Positions 35,903 to 48,000 of a DNA stretch of 64,000 bases are shown here, in pieces. The stretch's first letter is position 1; each line of letters opens with the position of its first letter. A model generated the notes under the pieces. That model saw only the letters and a program-made list of their open reading frames with translations, was not told the DNA's origin and searched no databases. Both the position numbers and the translations under genes were made by a program. Source of the stretch: Spizellomyces punctatus DAOM BR117 (lineage: Eukaryota; Chytridiomycota; Chytridiomycetes; Spizellomycetales; Spizellomycetaceae); assembly GCF_000182565.1 (NCBI RefSeq), contig NW_015971545.1:842304-906303 (forward strand). Direction: 5' to 3'.

Positions 35903-37385
35903 ATGCCGGATGTGAAGGCGACTGAAACTGTGGGAAACCCGTCCTCAACGGAGAGCAAGGATCGCAAGGACCCGACATCGCCAGGCGCTTTCCGCAAATT
36001 GTGGAAGGGATACTTTGGCAAAGCATCAAAAGAAGATGTCTCGCTAGCTTGGCAAGCCGTTTCACACCTTGCCCAGACGGGAGAATCGCTTTTTAGGCTG
36101 GAAAACGCCAGGTAAGTTGAAATACGAATTTGTAGATGATAGCCTGTTATGGTCTATGTTATCTCTTGGATCCCGTAGCCATGGATAGCAAGGGCCAGTC
36201 ACATAACCCTGTTACTTCAATCAATTAAAGACCCATATTTCTGTTCAATTTAGTTGGCGCATATGGAGTCGGAAGACGCCAGCTGAATCAGCTGAAATGT
36301 CTACCATTGAGCAAACTGAGCAGACGTCTCCCGTAGTTCCGGTTGCAGAAGAGTCACCTGCTCCTGCCTCAGCTCCTACAACTCCTACAGACCCTGGACG
36401 CCGCCCAACCTTATTGGAATCATATTTGCCACAAAAGATCGCTGAACTTCCGACCACCGTTTTGGAGCGGTTAAAGAAGGATTCCGTCACCGGCACTATA
36501 TCGTCGCTTTTAGGGGAGCCGTTAGCTGATCTCATTAGCTCGGCGATTGCACGTGCTGAAGCCACGGGACTACTCGACATCGGTGAGGCACAATATGATC
36601 GCTGGCGACTCCAGTCCTCCCCGACATCCTTCATTAAAAAGTGGAATTGGCTGAGCGGTCGCGGTGGAAAAGGGGAGGGACTTGATAGGATAGATTCTGC
36701 TGTAGATCTAGACGCCGATGGTTCGATTGACGAAATCTTCAAACGGGTGGACACCGACAAGGGAGATGATGAGAATTCCATCGCCTTTCTTCTACCTCCG
36801 CCAGTTCCGCCAAACACACCTTCCGCTTCTCCAGGTGTCGATGTTCTTGTGGAGCATTGTCGACAGAATCCTCATCAATTTCGCAAACGTTCCGTGCAAG
36901 CAATTCCGATCAAGCAACCGTCACTTCTGTCCAAACTGATCGACGAGTCGTTGAAGGAACAAGACGTTTTTCAGGCAGCTGCCCAAAGACGGCGTTTGAT
37001 GCGACTAATGCGACGTAGGGCTATTGAATTTGAAGGCGAGGACAAGCGCGGCATGGACGTTGAAACTTACATGAAGCTTGTTGACGCGTGTGACGATGCT
37101 GCTAGCACAGGTGGAAACGACCGTCATTGGAAGCCATCTGACGTTGAGCCATTTGGGGACTCTGAAACTCGGAGGAAAGTGACTGATACTGCACAGAGCC
37201 TCATTGGTACGTGGCTGCCGGTCTATTGTACCAGATCACTTTAAAAAACCTTTTTGCTAAAACACCTTTGCTCAGATCCCACATGGCGCATTCGAGATAC
37301 CCGCAGCCGTCGAATGCCTTGGTTTGAGCGCAGTCGAAGTGCGATGTACGATGATGGGGACTTAGATAGCTTTCTGGTATGGTAA
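35903..37385 (+). CDS. Fungal protein with AreA-type (DUF1752-like) N-terminal motif
   Basis: Three exons (35903-36111, 36254-37206, 37276-37385) give about 423 residues. Residues ~30-80 read FRKLWKGYFGKASKED, then SLFRLENASWRIWSRKT across the first intron. The LW-x-Y and LEN-x-SWR-x-W pattern matches the DUF1752/AreA GATA-like segment seen in nitrogen-control factors and in Mks1-type proteins. No zinc finger follows, so it is not itself a GATA factor. The rest is Pro/Ser-rich, with a conserved-looking helical block (LIDESLKEQDVFQAAAQRRR) and a C-terminus with RDTRSRRMPWFERSRSAMYD. The role is unknown; a signalling scaffold is one guess. The family assignment rests on one short motif. Confidence 0.6.
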
Positions 37386-37785
37386 ATGTAGGTGTGATGG
37401 CAGAGGTTTTTTGTACATAGGAGATGCGTTTGGGATCTGCAGCGGATAGAACGAGCCAGGAAGGCGTATGATCGAACCGTTGGCATACATTGACAGTATT
37501 TCGTAATGGGGTTTCCTAATACTGGTGTACATAGTTTGTGGGAAAATACTGCCTTGTAGCATTGCAGCCTATTTGAATTAACCACATTTATGGTGACATC
37601 ATCCTCATGAAGATAAACAAAAGGACGGGTCGAATACGTGCGGCCATGAAATGATTGCCCTTGCGGCCATCTGCATGAGTGGAATATTCTGCAGTTGCCA
37701 AATGCATGACGCCCATGACTATTGTATCGACTTGGTTTTCGATGCAAACGCCCCTCTTCCTCTTCCCTCTTTTTCTTGATCCCTC
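37386..37785. other. Intergenic region, no gene recognised
   Basis: Nothing beyond short overlapping open frames was seen between the DUF1752-like gene and element copy 3. Confidence 0.45.
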
Positions 37786-38146
37786 GACTCTCGAAGCTTC
37801 TGCCCAACACTCAAGCAACTCTCAAGTCAATCATGAGAATGCCACTCTGGTGCCGAGGACCTCGCCCTCCCGACAACAATAACAATACACAAGGAGCACC
37901 TTGCAATTGCTACAACTACTATGCTGCAGGTATGCATTGCCTTTGTATTCTCCCACACTTATTACCCAGTCTAATTCCCGATTTACCTGAGTATCTGAAA
38001 CATCCTCCGACTCAAGAACTTCGGAATCAGAGGCCTAGTAGGATTTCTCTCGTGGTGGTGGGCGCTAGTTACCCGGTTGACCAACCGTCATGTATTGCAT
38101 ATGTAATTGGGCCTAGTGGTTATTAGTTAGCTAGTCAGCTTTTCAC
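37786..38146 (+). mobile_element. Diverged copy 3 of the short element family
   Basis: This stretch aligns with the interior of copies 1 and 2, starting at CTCGACTCTCG and passing through the short frame at 37833. The frame starts MRMPLWCRGPRPPDNNNN and stays open up to a GCAG/GTATGC intron start. Alignment continues through a GGCCTAGTAGG block, an ATGTATTGCATATGTAATT block, and ends at TAGTCAGCTTTT. The TATA box and both terminal inverted repeats are missing. The peptide core WCRGPRPPD is shared with copy 1 while the surrounding sequence differs. The boundaries are approximate. Confidence 0.65.
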
Positions 38147-38837
38147 ACAAGGGGATTAAATCGTCCGTCATTTGCCCATAAATGGGAACAAGCTTCAGGT
38201 GTTCATCGTCCGAACCACGCGCCTCAGCTAGTGTGGCGCGGTATGAGTTGCTCCTATGCGTCTACCAGCCACCAAATGGCTAGTGCAATGTCTTAAAGTC
38301 GGACGCGAGCGTTGCCTGACTTTCAACCTTTTTCCTTCAAGCTGGGCCCCGCGCGTTCGCCAATCTCGCGTTTTTTATACCCCCCAGGCTCAACTGTACA
38401 TTCGCGCCCTTTCCTCATCTTTCGCGTAAAGTAGTAATTGGTTGCCAGCAGCCGTCTTGGGGGGCCGTACTTGCTATCCACGCTATCTTTTCATTGAGTG
38501 CGATTCGTTGGTCTCAGCGTTTGATATCTGCGCAACACTGCATCTTCCACCCAGCAGCGCATAAAGGCAATCTACACACCTGCCCGCTCCAAAGCTGCTT
38601 TCCGCTTGGTGCTCTTGTAAAGGTGGGTGTCCTGTCCAGCCTGGTTTCAAATTTGTGCACGGACTTGGCCCTACGGGGCGATGGTCGGGTAGTTGACTGT
38701 GAGCAATATATCGCCGTCATCAAGTTGGGCGCCAGCTGTTGTTTACCTGCTTTGAACTTTTCAACTGACGCCGGTCTTCATTTCTTCGCGTGATGCAGCT
38801 GAGTTGAATACTCTTCTTGAGACCTTCCCTTTTCAAG
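38147..38837. other. Intergenic region upstream of cyclin gene
   Basis: No gene was recognised. GC-rich motifs such as ATCTCGCGTTTT (near 38365) and TTTCGCGTAAAG (near 38418) resemble E2F/MBF-type sites expected near cell-cycle genes, but the match is loose. Confidence 0.35.
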
Positions 38838-40624
38838 ATGATGCAGAATCAGGTAAGCACTATCGGCCCAAGTCATGTAGTATCATCTTCAATATGGCAT
38901 ATCGCATATATTGTGGTAGAGATCTGATAGTAGATTTGTGGATATTGATACTGACTTTTGCGTCTCCACGTCCAGCGCACCACCCGCAGCAGGGTTGCGG
39001 CCACGAAAGCGCTGGCGCACGATGAGAACGCTGTGCCAAAACCGAGAGCTGCCGTTAAAGGCAAAAGCAGCGGCACAACCAAAGAAGCTGCGAAGCCAAC
39101 GATTACCAAGAAGACTCTTACCACGGCTGTTCCCAAACGAGCAGCCCTCGGGGAAGTGGCCTCGAATCAAGCTGCCGTGGTATGCACAGTGGCCTCATGT
39201 TGTCCGATGCATGATATTCGGATGCGTTCATGAAGCGTTAATCCGTCACATGGTCAATTGTAGAAGAATGATACGAAGAATACCCAAGTCCAACCGGCCA
39301 AGCGTGCTGTGCGCGCTCCTACGCAAAAGAAGGCTTTGTCGGTGGTTCCCGAAGTGGAAGAAAAGGTCAAGGAAACCACGGTGGTCAAACGCGAGGTCGA
39401 GACTCGCAGGGCCGTCAAGCTTGCTAAACAGGAACCTCCAGTGAAAGACTTAGTCAAGAAAGAGAACAATGCTGAGCCCGTGCCACATGTGAATCCCAAG
39501 CATGTTATGGTTGACGCTAGTGAGGCTCTTCCTGTCGCTAAAAAGGCTAAAACCGCTGCTCCTGCTCCTGCTCCAGCGTGGGAGGAATTCGATGCGGATG
39601 ATGCGAATGATCCTATGATGGTTTCTGAGTACGTCAATGAAATCTTTGAGTACATGAGACAATTGGAGGTGCGTAAGATGCTTGGTTTTAAAAGTCATTG
39701 TCGCGTTGCAAAATTACTCATCAGATTGACCCTTCTTTCACTTTGTTTTATCGTTTTGCAGATTGACACGTTACCGGGATCAGATTACATGGACGAACAA
39801 AAAGAGCTGCAGTGGAACATGCGTAGCATTCTTGTGGACTGGCTCATTGAGGTTCACTACAAATTCCGTCTCCTTCCGGAAACCCTGTATCTGGCAGTCA
39901 ACATTGTGGACAGGTTTCTCACCCTCCGCGTTGTTTCCCTCGTGAAACTCCAGCTTGTGGGTGTCACGGCGCTGTTTATAGCTGCGAAATATGAAGAGGT
40001 TGTCGCACCTTCAATCCAAAATTTCATATACATGGCTGACGGCGGCTATACCGACGAAGAGATTCTCAAAGCTGAACGCTACGTCCTTCAAGTTCTAGAC
40101 TTTGCCTTGCAGTACCCTAGCCCCATGAGTTTCTTGCGTCGATGCTCGAAGGCTGACCAGTACGACATCCATACTCGCACCGTTGCCAAGTATCTTATGG
40201 AAATCTCCCTTGTCGATCACCGCTTCCTCGTCCATGTCCCCTCCAAGGTAGCTGCCGCAAGCATGTCCTTGGCCCGCCGCATGTTGGGTAGAGTCGCATG
40301 GGTACGATCTTTCCGCATCTGCTTATGAATCCATTATCCGCTGCTAATTCATTTTCCCCATCATAGGATGCGCAATTGGAGTACTATGCGGGTTACCCAG
40401 AAGAAGAGATTGAACCGGCTGTGAACCTAATGATATCCTTCTTGGAGAATGAGTCCATGGTGGAAAAATGCTCTTCGTTGTTCAAGAAATACAGCGCACG
40501 CAAATTCATGAAGGCATCAATCTTTGTACAAGATTGGATCAGCAGACGCAAGCAACCTACCAAGGTTCAAAGCACCGTGAAAGCCGAACGGGAGGAGGAT
40601 GTAAAAGAGAACAGTGACTACTGA
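38838..40624 (+). CDS. B-type cyclin
   Basis: Five exons (38838-38852, 38976-39179, 39264-39668, 39762-40301, 40367-40624) give about 473 residues. The N-terminal region is basic and Ala/Lys-rich, with a destruction box KRAALGEVASN for APC/C-dependent turnover. The cyclin box has the family hallmarks MRSILVDWLIEVHYKFRL, LYLAVNIVDRFL, LVGVTALFIAAKYEEV and a C-terminal cyclin fold from YPSPMSFLRRCSKAD onward. It would activate Cdc2/Cdk1 for mitosis. The first coding exon would be only 15 nt (MMQNQ). A different upstream first exon is possible, but the RTTRSRVAATKALAHDENA segment after it is typical of cyclin B starts. Confidence 0.93.
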
Positions 40625-40932
40625 GTGGACTAGGGGATTGGCTGGTTTGTCCATGGGACGCTTGGGACGGGACAGTATTTTATTATGCGGATGAGATTTT
40701 GTAACGGATATATTGGTAGTCAGTTGTTTTCCTTGGAAGGAATTCCTTGTGTATATAATAAAGAGGACACAGGAAATGTCACACATCTGTAGGTTCCGGC
40801 CGTGGTGGCCGAAGATAGCGGTGGCCGCGTGGGGACAATTATTCTTGCAATAATGTTTTTTTATGGCATATGTCGGACGCTCTTGACTGCTCATTCGGAC
40901 CCTCGATGTGTAAATTGCCATGGTAACGCCAA
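40625..40932. other. Short intergenic region
   Basis: This holds the cyclin 3' end and the helicase promoter; nothing else was seen. Confidence 0.5.
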
Positions 40933-42910
40933 ATGACTCATTCAACAGAAAGCCAAAACTGCTTCACCTTGTTTGGACCTATGCACAACGAGGCACATTC
41001 CATGCTAGTCTTTCGATCACATGCCCGAGTGGCCACCAGGGCACTTTTATGTAAGGCTTGTAGAATATCTGCTATAAGACATGGCCGGACGGCTACTTTG
41101 GGCTCCAAGTCAAAACTTCTGGACTTCAAGAAGCAGCGGGTCCTACAGGAGTGGGCAGGCAAGAAAGGCACGGGAGCAAAGGGACAAGCAACGGAGACGC
41201 CGAAGGTGGTAACAGAGACCGCTGGTACTTTGGGCCTCGTCAATAATGGGGTATGATTAAAGAGATATTCCTCTCTATTCGATCGCTTGATTATTTAACT
41301 TTCGTCCACAGACCCACATGAGCTTTTCGGCTTTAGGCGTCCCACAGTCCCTTACTCGCACGCTCGGTAGTATATTCAATGCAACCAATGCGTCACCCTG
41401 CCAACGGGCTCTTCTCCCTGCGATGCTTTCCCACAGCGACGTGATGTTGAAAGACACTACTGGTGCAGGGAAAACCTTGGGCCTCGTCGTAGGCCTTCTC
41501 AGCAAGTCCCACCCACCTTTACTGACACCTGCCACGGTTGATACCGACACTCCACGTGATAAGCCAAGACCACCCCACACAATCGAACCTCTGCACTCCC
41601 AACGATACCTTCACACTCTTGTCATAGTCCCTACCCGCGAACTTGCCGTTCAAATCACAACCTGGATACGCGATCTATCCCCACATGTCTCACCATCGGA
41701 TCACTCAAAATTGGTCCAGTGCGTCGTGAGTGGCGTAGATGAAGACCTCCAGTTCAATTTTCTGCGATCTGAGACACCGCGCATTATCGTCGGAACCCCG
41801 GTTCGCTTACAATCCCTCTACAATCGCCGCGCTTTTGATGTTAGCAGACTGCAGACAATGGTGCTTGATGAAGTCGATCGGTTGGTGGAAGCCCGCGGAC
41901 GCTATGATACAATTAATGAGAGGTTCAAAAAGGTTGTACATCCAATGGCGGGAGAGCCGCTAGTAGATGCGATCCTCAAGGAGAGGAGGGCAGCCCGCCA
42001 AAGGGCGACGGAGAGCAAAAAGACAGGAGATCCCATGTTGAGGCAAATGCAGGTCGTTATCTGCTCCGCAACCCTCAACAACCCATTACGACGGAACCTT
42101 ACCTTGATGCGAGGGTGGTTAAAGACCCCCATTTTACTAGACTTGAACGGAACATCCAAGGCACCTAGCAATATAACCCATCGCTGTCTGGTGGTTGACA
42201 TGTACGGTGGCGTAAAGCCCTTGGAATCATCCCAGGATACCAGCTCGCGCTCTCGACCAGAAACTGCAGATCCAGGCGATGAAGAGGAAGCATCTGCTCT
42301 TCCAGATGCAGCAGACGAAATTATCGAAACAATCAGTCGAATCTGCTATGAGGAGAAGGTGCAAAGTGGGCTGGTCTTCGTGCACACGTCCGTTTCCATG
42401 TCTGCTCTGGTTAGGAAATTGAATGCCATTGGGTTGAAAGCCGATAGAATACTGAACACAATTGATTATGAGAAATCCACTCTGGGAGGGCCCGGAACCG
42501 CAGTCAGGAATGTTGCTAGCAATGTTTCATCAGCAGCTTTCAACCGTGTCTCTGAGCCTTCTCGGGCGGACCCTACCACTCAACCAGAGTCACTGCTATC
42601 GTCCTCAGCAGAATCATCGTCTAGAGAGTCATACCATCGGCCTTTCGCGTCTTTTCTTTCTGGGCGTACAAAGCTTCTGACATTGACAGAGTGGGAAGCC
42701 CGTGGTTTGGACCTTCCCAATGTCACTCACGTGTTCATACTTGGACCTCCGTCTAGCCCTGCGAGTTACCTGCACATGGCTGGTCGGACTGGGCGATATG
42801 GGAGACCTGGGCATGTAATTACATTACTGGGCGGGCGTAGATATTCAAGTAGGATGCAAGGTTTATTCCAACTGCTGCGGCTCCCATTAGAGAAGGCTAC
42901 TCAAGCATAA
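40933..42910 (+). CDS. DEAD-box RNA helicase, probably mitochondrial (Mrh4/DDX28-like)
   Basis: Two exons (40933-41250 and 41312-42910) give about 638 residues. Motifs in order: Q motif region SPCQRALLPAML, motif I TTGAGKT, Ia PTRELAVQ, Ib VGTPVRL, motif II in VLDEVDRLVE, motif III SATL, motif IV LVFVHTS, motif V region TEWEARGLDLPNV, and motif VI HMAGRTGRYGRPG. Motif II reads DEVD instead of DEAD. The N-terminus is basic and Ser/Arg/Ala-rich (MLVFRSHARVATRALLCKAC), fitting a mitochondrial presequence. A start at 41002 would give exactly this; 40933 adds 23 residues. Mitochondrial relatives act in large-subunit ribosome assembly. The orthology to Mrh4 is inferred. Confidence 0.85.
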
Positions 42911-42962
42911 CCCGACCATCGACCATGTATTATAAGATTCTATTTCGCTCTTGTATGCGCCG

Positions 42963-44646
42963 CTATCGCTTAGCAGATGTTTTACCCTTCTTCCCCGGTG
43001 ACACGCTTCGTTGACCTGAGGGATTTCCAATGCTTGGTTAGGGGCAAGATGTAAGTCCGTGGTATAGATCTAAGTTAGTGTCACCTTTAGGCGCTGTCTG
43101 CTGCTGCTGAGCGTATTGCACGAGACTCGCAATCATTTTGTTATGCATCTCGGCGTCCATAATGAGCTGTTCCTTTGAATCTAGCCAGTAATTTGCCTGG
43201 TCTTGCATTTTCTGGTGATACACTGTTAACTGTTGGACTAAGTCAGCCAGCTCTTCCACGCTCTTCTTGCGGATTTCATCTAAATAGCAACGGAAACATA
43301 CAAGAACGGGCGATTCTGATCAGTATCAAAACAACAAGATAGAGCGAATTCTTGTCGCCACCTTCCGGTATATCGCATAGCTTCCGTGCTTCCGCCAGCT
43401 CGGATTCTCTAGCGTCCTTCGGCAGTTTGCTCCTTTCTCTGTCTCCAGGCGACGCGTTATGGGACTGCTGTCTTACTATCGAGGTAGCTTGGCCTGGTCC
43501 TGATGACGTACCATGGCCCAAAATATCTCGCCCGGGAGCGGATATCAATGGGCCCCCGGATGGCTACCGTAGGCACACCTGAGTATTGGTGGCACAACAC
43601 GAGAAATGTAGTAACACACCTCTTCCACGTTGATGTTGATATCCCATGTAGCCAAAAACGCCTTGCGGATGTGGGACCTTCTCCAGCGAAACTTTATGCC
43701 CACCGTCTCAGTGAAGACAGTGTCCGATGAAAGCTTCTTCCATACCGCGTACCTAGAAAGAATCAAGTCCACGATATAGTATGAGATCTGTGAGAAATCA
43801 TAATCTCCTCTCCACCAACTCTAACTGGCATACCAAGCTTCATTCTGAAAGGCAGAATGTGGTGCTATCGTCTTTCCATTATTTGTACTGTCTCCACCTT
43901 CTGGCTTCCGTTCGTCTTCTTCAAAAAATGATTCAACGGGCAAATTGAACGTGGCAATTTCAGGACTTGGTGGAATCGGATATACCAAAGCCAATTGCTC
44001 GTTCAGCTCGTTTGAGCCAGACTTTAAAGACATTCCGCTGAGTGCACCCGTCTAAGAGTTTGGAAAGCATCGTTTGATGAGTTCACGAAGACAGGTAAAT
44101 ATAGCCGCGCAGATTCTATAGTATTCTAGTTCTGCCGAATTAACTCACCAGTATCCTACTAACACGGTGTTCCTCCTGGGCATCACCAGGAAGGTCTACT
44201 TCTGCTTCTACTGGACCAGAACCGTGTACGGTTTCTGGTGTCGCCATAAATTCTGCAGGGTGTGCAAAGTCTTCAAAATCACCAAAGTCGTCCACATCTG
44301 GTGTCACGGCGTCCGCTGTAACAAACTGGCTGTGGACGCCATGCCCCACGGTAGAAGGAAATTCGCCAAACTCCCCGAAATCGTCTTCTTCATCTGGCAG
44401 ACCTGGTGCAATTGTGCCAGAGGGCGGCGGTGGGGGAAAAAATAAGGAGGGGTGTATGGTGTTGTTCTCATGTGCACTCTCATTTTCCGAGGCAATGTTC
44501 TCCTCAGCGTCACCAGACGCGACAACCGGGGTTAACCCGATTTCCGTCTTAATTGTAGAGGCATCGGTCTCTGAAGCTGCCTCGGACCCGTCAACAGAAA
44601 CAGTAGAGTTGGCTACGTCGTCATTCGCTTGGTTCATCCTCACCAA
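42963..44646 (-). CDS. Laa2/aftiphilin-like AP-1 clathrin adaptor accessory protein
   Basis: Six minus-strand exons (44646-44149, 44051-43834, 43752-43620, 43563-43362, 43279-43085, 43015-42963) join in frame to about 432 residues. The N-terminal half is acidic and disordered, with DDFGEFGEF and DDFGDFEDF. Such FG-acidic motifs bind the gamma-ear of AP-1 in aftiphilin and yeast Laa2. The middle contains the conserved block AVWKKLSSDTVFTETVG and IKFRWRRSHIRKAFLATWDI, typical of the fungal family. The C-terminus is a coiled coil (VEELADLVQQLTVYHQKM) with a basic end. Likely role: recruiting or stabilising AP-1 on the trans-Golgi/endosome. Start at 44646 or 44637. It is divergent from the Mei2 gene across 382 bp. 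Confidence 0.75.
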
Positions 44647-45028
44647 TCAAAAGCTGAGATCTTCTGCATGCTCGATGCGCCTTTCCATGTCGCGCACAGA
44701 ATGGCTTACTAAGATCTCATATAACCAGATATGGCGTTATAGGGTTGCCCCATCCAAGATGGCCGAACTGCCTTGCTCATCTTTCCCACGCGGTCTCCCT
44801 TCATCTTTCCACCCCATTTCTCATCGCCAACGTTCTTGCTCGCCGGATTGGGACGTCCGTTACAAGTAGGCTAGCTGTCGGCAAAGTTTAACACTAATAC
44901 TTTGCTCGCCTCGGTGCTTAGCTGTCCAGCACCATCGCCTCGGCACCTGCCCATATGTAGGAGCTGTTGCCGGCTACTGAATCCTTAGCTGGAAGCTTAC
45001 AGATACTAGTATCTTTGCGATACTTGTC
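44647..45028. promoter_or_regulatory. Divergent promoter region, Laa2-like / Mei2-like genes
   Basis: 382 bp separate the two start codons, which point away from each other. No TATA box or specific factor site was recognised. Confidence 0.4.
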
Positions 45029-48000
45029 ATGAAACGTGTCGGCCCAATGATGACACCTACTGGCTCCCCAGTCAAGCCCCTAGCGAATCCTGGAAAGGAG
45101 AACGCGACGAAGGACGGACCGGTGGGCGAAAACGCCACACTTAACCCTGCATCTTGGGACGGAGGACTTTCAAAATGGGTAAACACGGGAAGTTTGGTAC
45201 GTCTTTAATTTAAGCCAGGTCATGCAAATCAAACCAACTGCTGATCGCTATGACGCGCAAATAGAAAGAGCAACTTCCCATTGGGTACACCTTGACAAGT
45301 AATGACTGCTCAACAGCGGCTACAGTTGGCTCATTTTGTTTGAAAGTGAGTATGCGGCTCAGGTAGCTAGATGCAGGCAGTGGTGTCGAACGAGTAGTAA
45401 GGAATCTGGCTTTTTACAAACAGGAGAATTGGAGCACACCGGCAGCAAGTCGATCGTTTGCCCCTCCAACTCCATCACGATCTCCGTACGCAAAGTCTCA
45501 GAGTATTTTGAGCACTATAAACGCTGAAAGCGGTTCAGAGTCCGATAATATTGAATATCATAGATGCCCTGGAAGTCCGATGATAAAGCAGCATGGTAAT
45601 TTTGTCGGTGATCCCATCGATGAAAACATTAAGCTTTTGTTGACCCCATCATTATTCAGTGAGTACTCCTCCTGCATCGCCGCTCTTACATGAATACATG
45701 ATGCCTCCAGCGTCGTCTGGCCAGTGGTCTGGTTCTCTCGAGGTGATCCCGTCCGTAGCGGAAGGGTCCAAGGAGGCATCTGGCCGCAGCACTTCAGCTG
45801 CAGATCTGGCAATGTTGACTCACGAGGGGCGCGGAGAGGCTGTGTTTTGGACGGCTAAGAAGACTCGTACCTTGGCATTGGACAACCTTCCGGTACATAT
45901 GAGCTTGACAGAAGTGCACACCTTGCTACAGGTCAGAAAGCATATCGCGTAATGTACTTTGAATGTTTGGTTTTGATTTAGCTTCTCTGTATCTCCAGAG
46001 TTTTGGAGATCTACGAGATGTTTTTCGACCACAGCGCGGCCTTTATAGCGGCGCAGTAGCCATGTTTTTCGATTTGAGGAGTGCTTGCAATGCGTACACT
46101 GTCCTTCGGAACTCGTTCATTGGTGGTAGACGAAGTCTTTTGTATTTTGTGGATACAGATGCCCTGAGCACGCTCATGGATTGTGAGTCGTACCCGGACG
46201 CTTGCCTTCGAAATCAGGGGGCACTACTTTTGACAGGTTTTTCGTACCGAGATGACGATACCCTGCTGGTAGGTATGATGTTGTTCTTCGGCCTTACCTC
46301 TGCAATGATAACGCGGTTACATAGCGCGTCTTGGAATCGCATGGGAATGTTCGGTCGATTGCGTTCTCAAATGTGGGCAGTCAAATTTCATACGTTGTAG
46401 AGTACTTTGATACCCGTTCAGCAGATCAAGCCCTCCATGCTTTGAGCAATATCCAGTTTCAGGTGACACGACCCATTACAAAACAATAATGAAATCCACA
46501 CTGAACGGGGCTTTTTTTGTCATCAGGGAGGTGTACTTCAGGTTCGATTTCATCACTCTAGTGCAGTCAACCGTACGTCTCATTCTTTCGCTCGGGACTA
46601 TGGGCTTGCCCTTCCAACGTCCATGTGGAAAGTGGGCTCTGTTCACGGGAGAATTCCGGGTCACTCGTCAATTGATTCCATCGACCTGCAACAAGAGAGT
46701 AAACCGGAGGGAAAGGTAATTGCTCATACAGTCCATGTTTTCGGAGACGCCACCTCTGACCTTGTTGTAGCTTCCTCAACCAGGAAGGTCGCGCGTCCGT
46801 TCTCATTTCCGGCCAAGAAGTTTAAAGATTGACACTTCGCCTTCCGCGATTCGACCGTCTCCCCTCCGACGAGCGGCATCCGCAAGTTCTGTGTCTGTAT
46901 CAGCTATTCTGGAATCCGATGTGGACCAGGCTATATTGCAATCTGCGGTTGCAGGGCCTCAGTGTAAAGCTAGCAGATTAAAAAATGTTGCCCATTCTTC
47001 CCCGCGCATGTCACCTATGGCATCTCCCAAATATCTCATGGACACTACCGCCGTGCATTCCCCAGCCTCTGAACCTACCTCGCCATCAACCCCAGTGCCA
47101 CCCCCGACCCAGCATGCCATCCCCACGGGCAACGAATTGAATCTCTATAACATAGGTACGATTGACCGTCTCTATCACCATGACACTTCACTAACTGCCA
47201 TAGCCATGGGATATGACGCGAGAACCACATTTATGATTCGCAATGTAAGTGACCACGCGCCTGTAAATTAATCCGAGTAAAAGCCTTTAGCTCACCTGGT
47301 AATGCTGATGGTAGATTCCCAACAAGTATACACAGGTTTGAACTTGAATGCATCAAGTAATCAATCTGGAACTGTGCTGATTAACGAGCCATCGTGTCTG
47401 TCCGCCAGCAAATGTTAGTCTACTTCCTGAACAAGACCCACAAGGTACATGCGATTTATCAGTTGATGGTCTTTTTACCGCCTATCTTCTAAACAATTCT
47501 TGCGTTCAGGGACAGTACAACTTTTTGTACCTTCGGATGGATTTCAAAAATCGATGCAACGTTGGTTATGCGTTCATCAACTTTACAGGCCCCCCGGCTG
47601 TTCTTTCTTTTGCGGAAAGAGTGGTGGGCAAGAAATGGTGAGATCGAAGCCGCTTTTCGTGACAGAGGCGGGCACTCACCTGTTTTTCAGGTCTAAGTTC
47701 AATAGCGACAAGGTGTGTACACTCAGCTACGCAAATATTCAAGGACAAGACGCCCTCATCCAGAAATTCCGAAACTCGAGGTAGGCTTCAAGGATTGGGG
47801 GGATTCTCTGTTTTTCTGCTACTAAGACTTGCAGATTAGCGTCATGTTAGAGGATCCCAGCTATCGTCCAAAGATCTTTTATACTGCGGGACCCTTATGT
47901 GGGGAAGAAGAACCTTTTCCCGAACCTACAACCGCTATTAGACCAAGATCTGATGTTTTATTTAGTCGTGATAATGCTGGAACACCTCATAAGCACCTCC

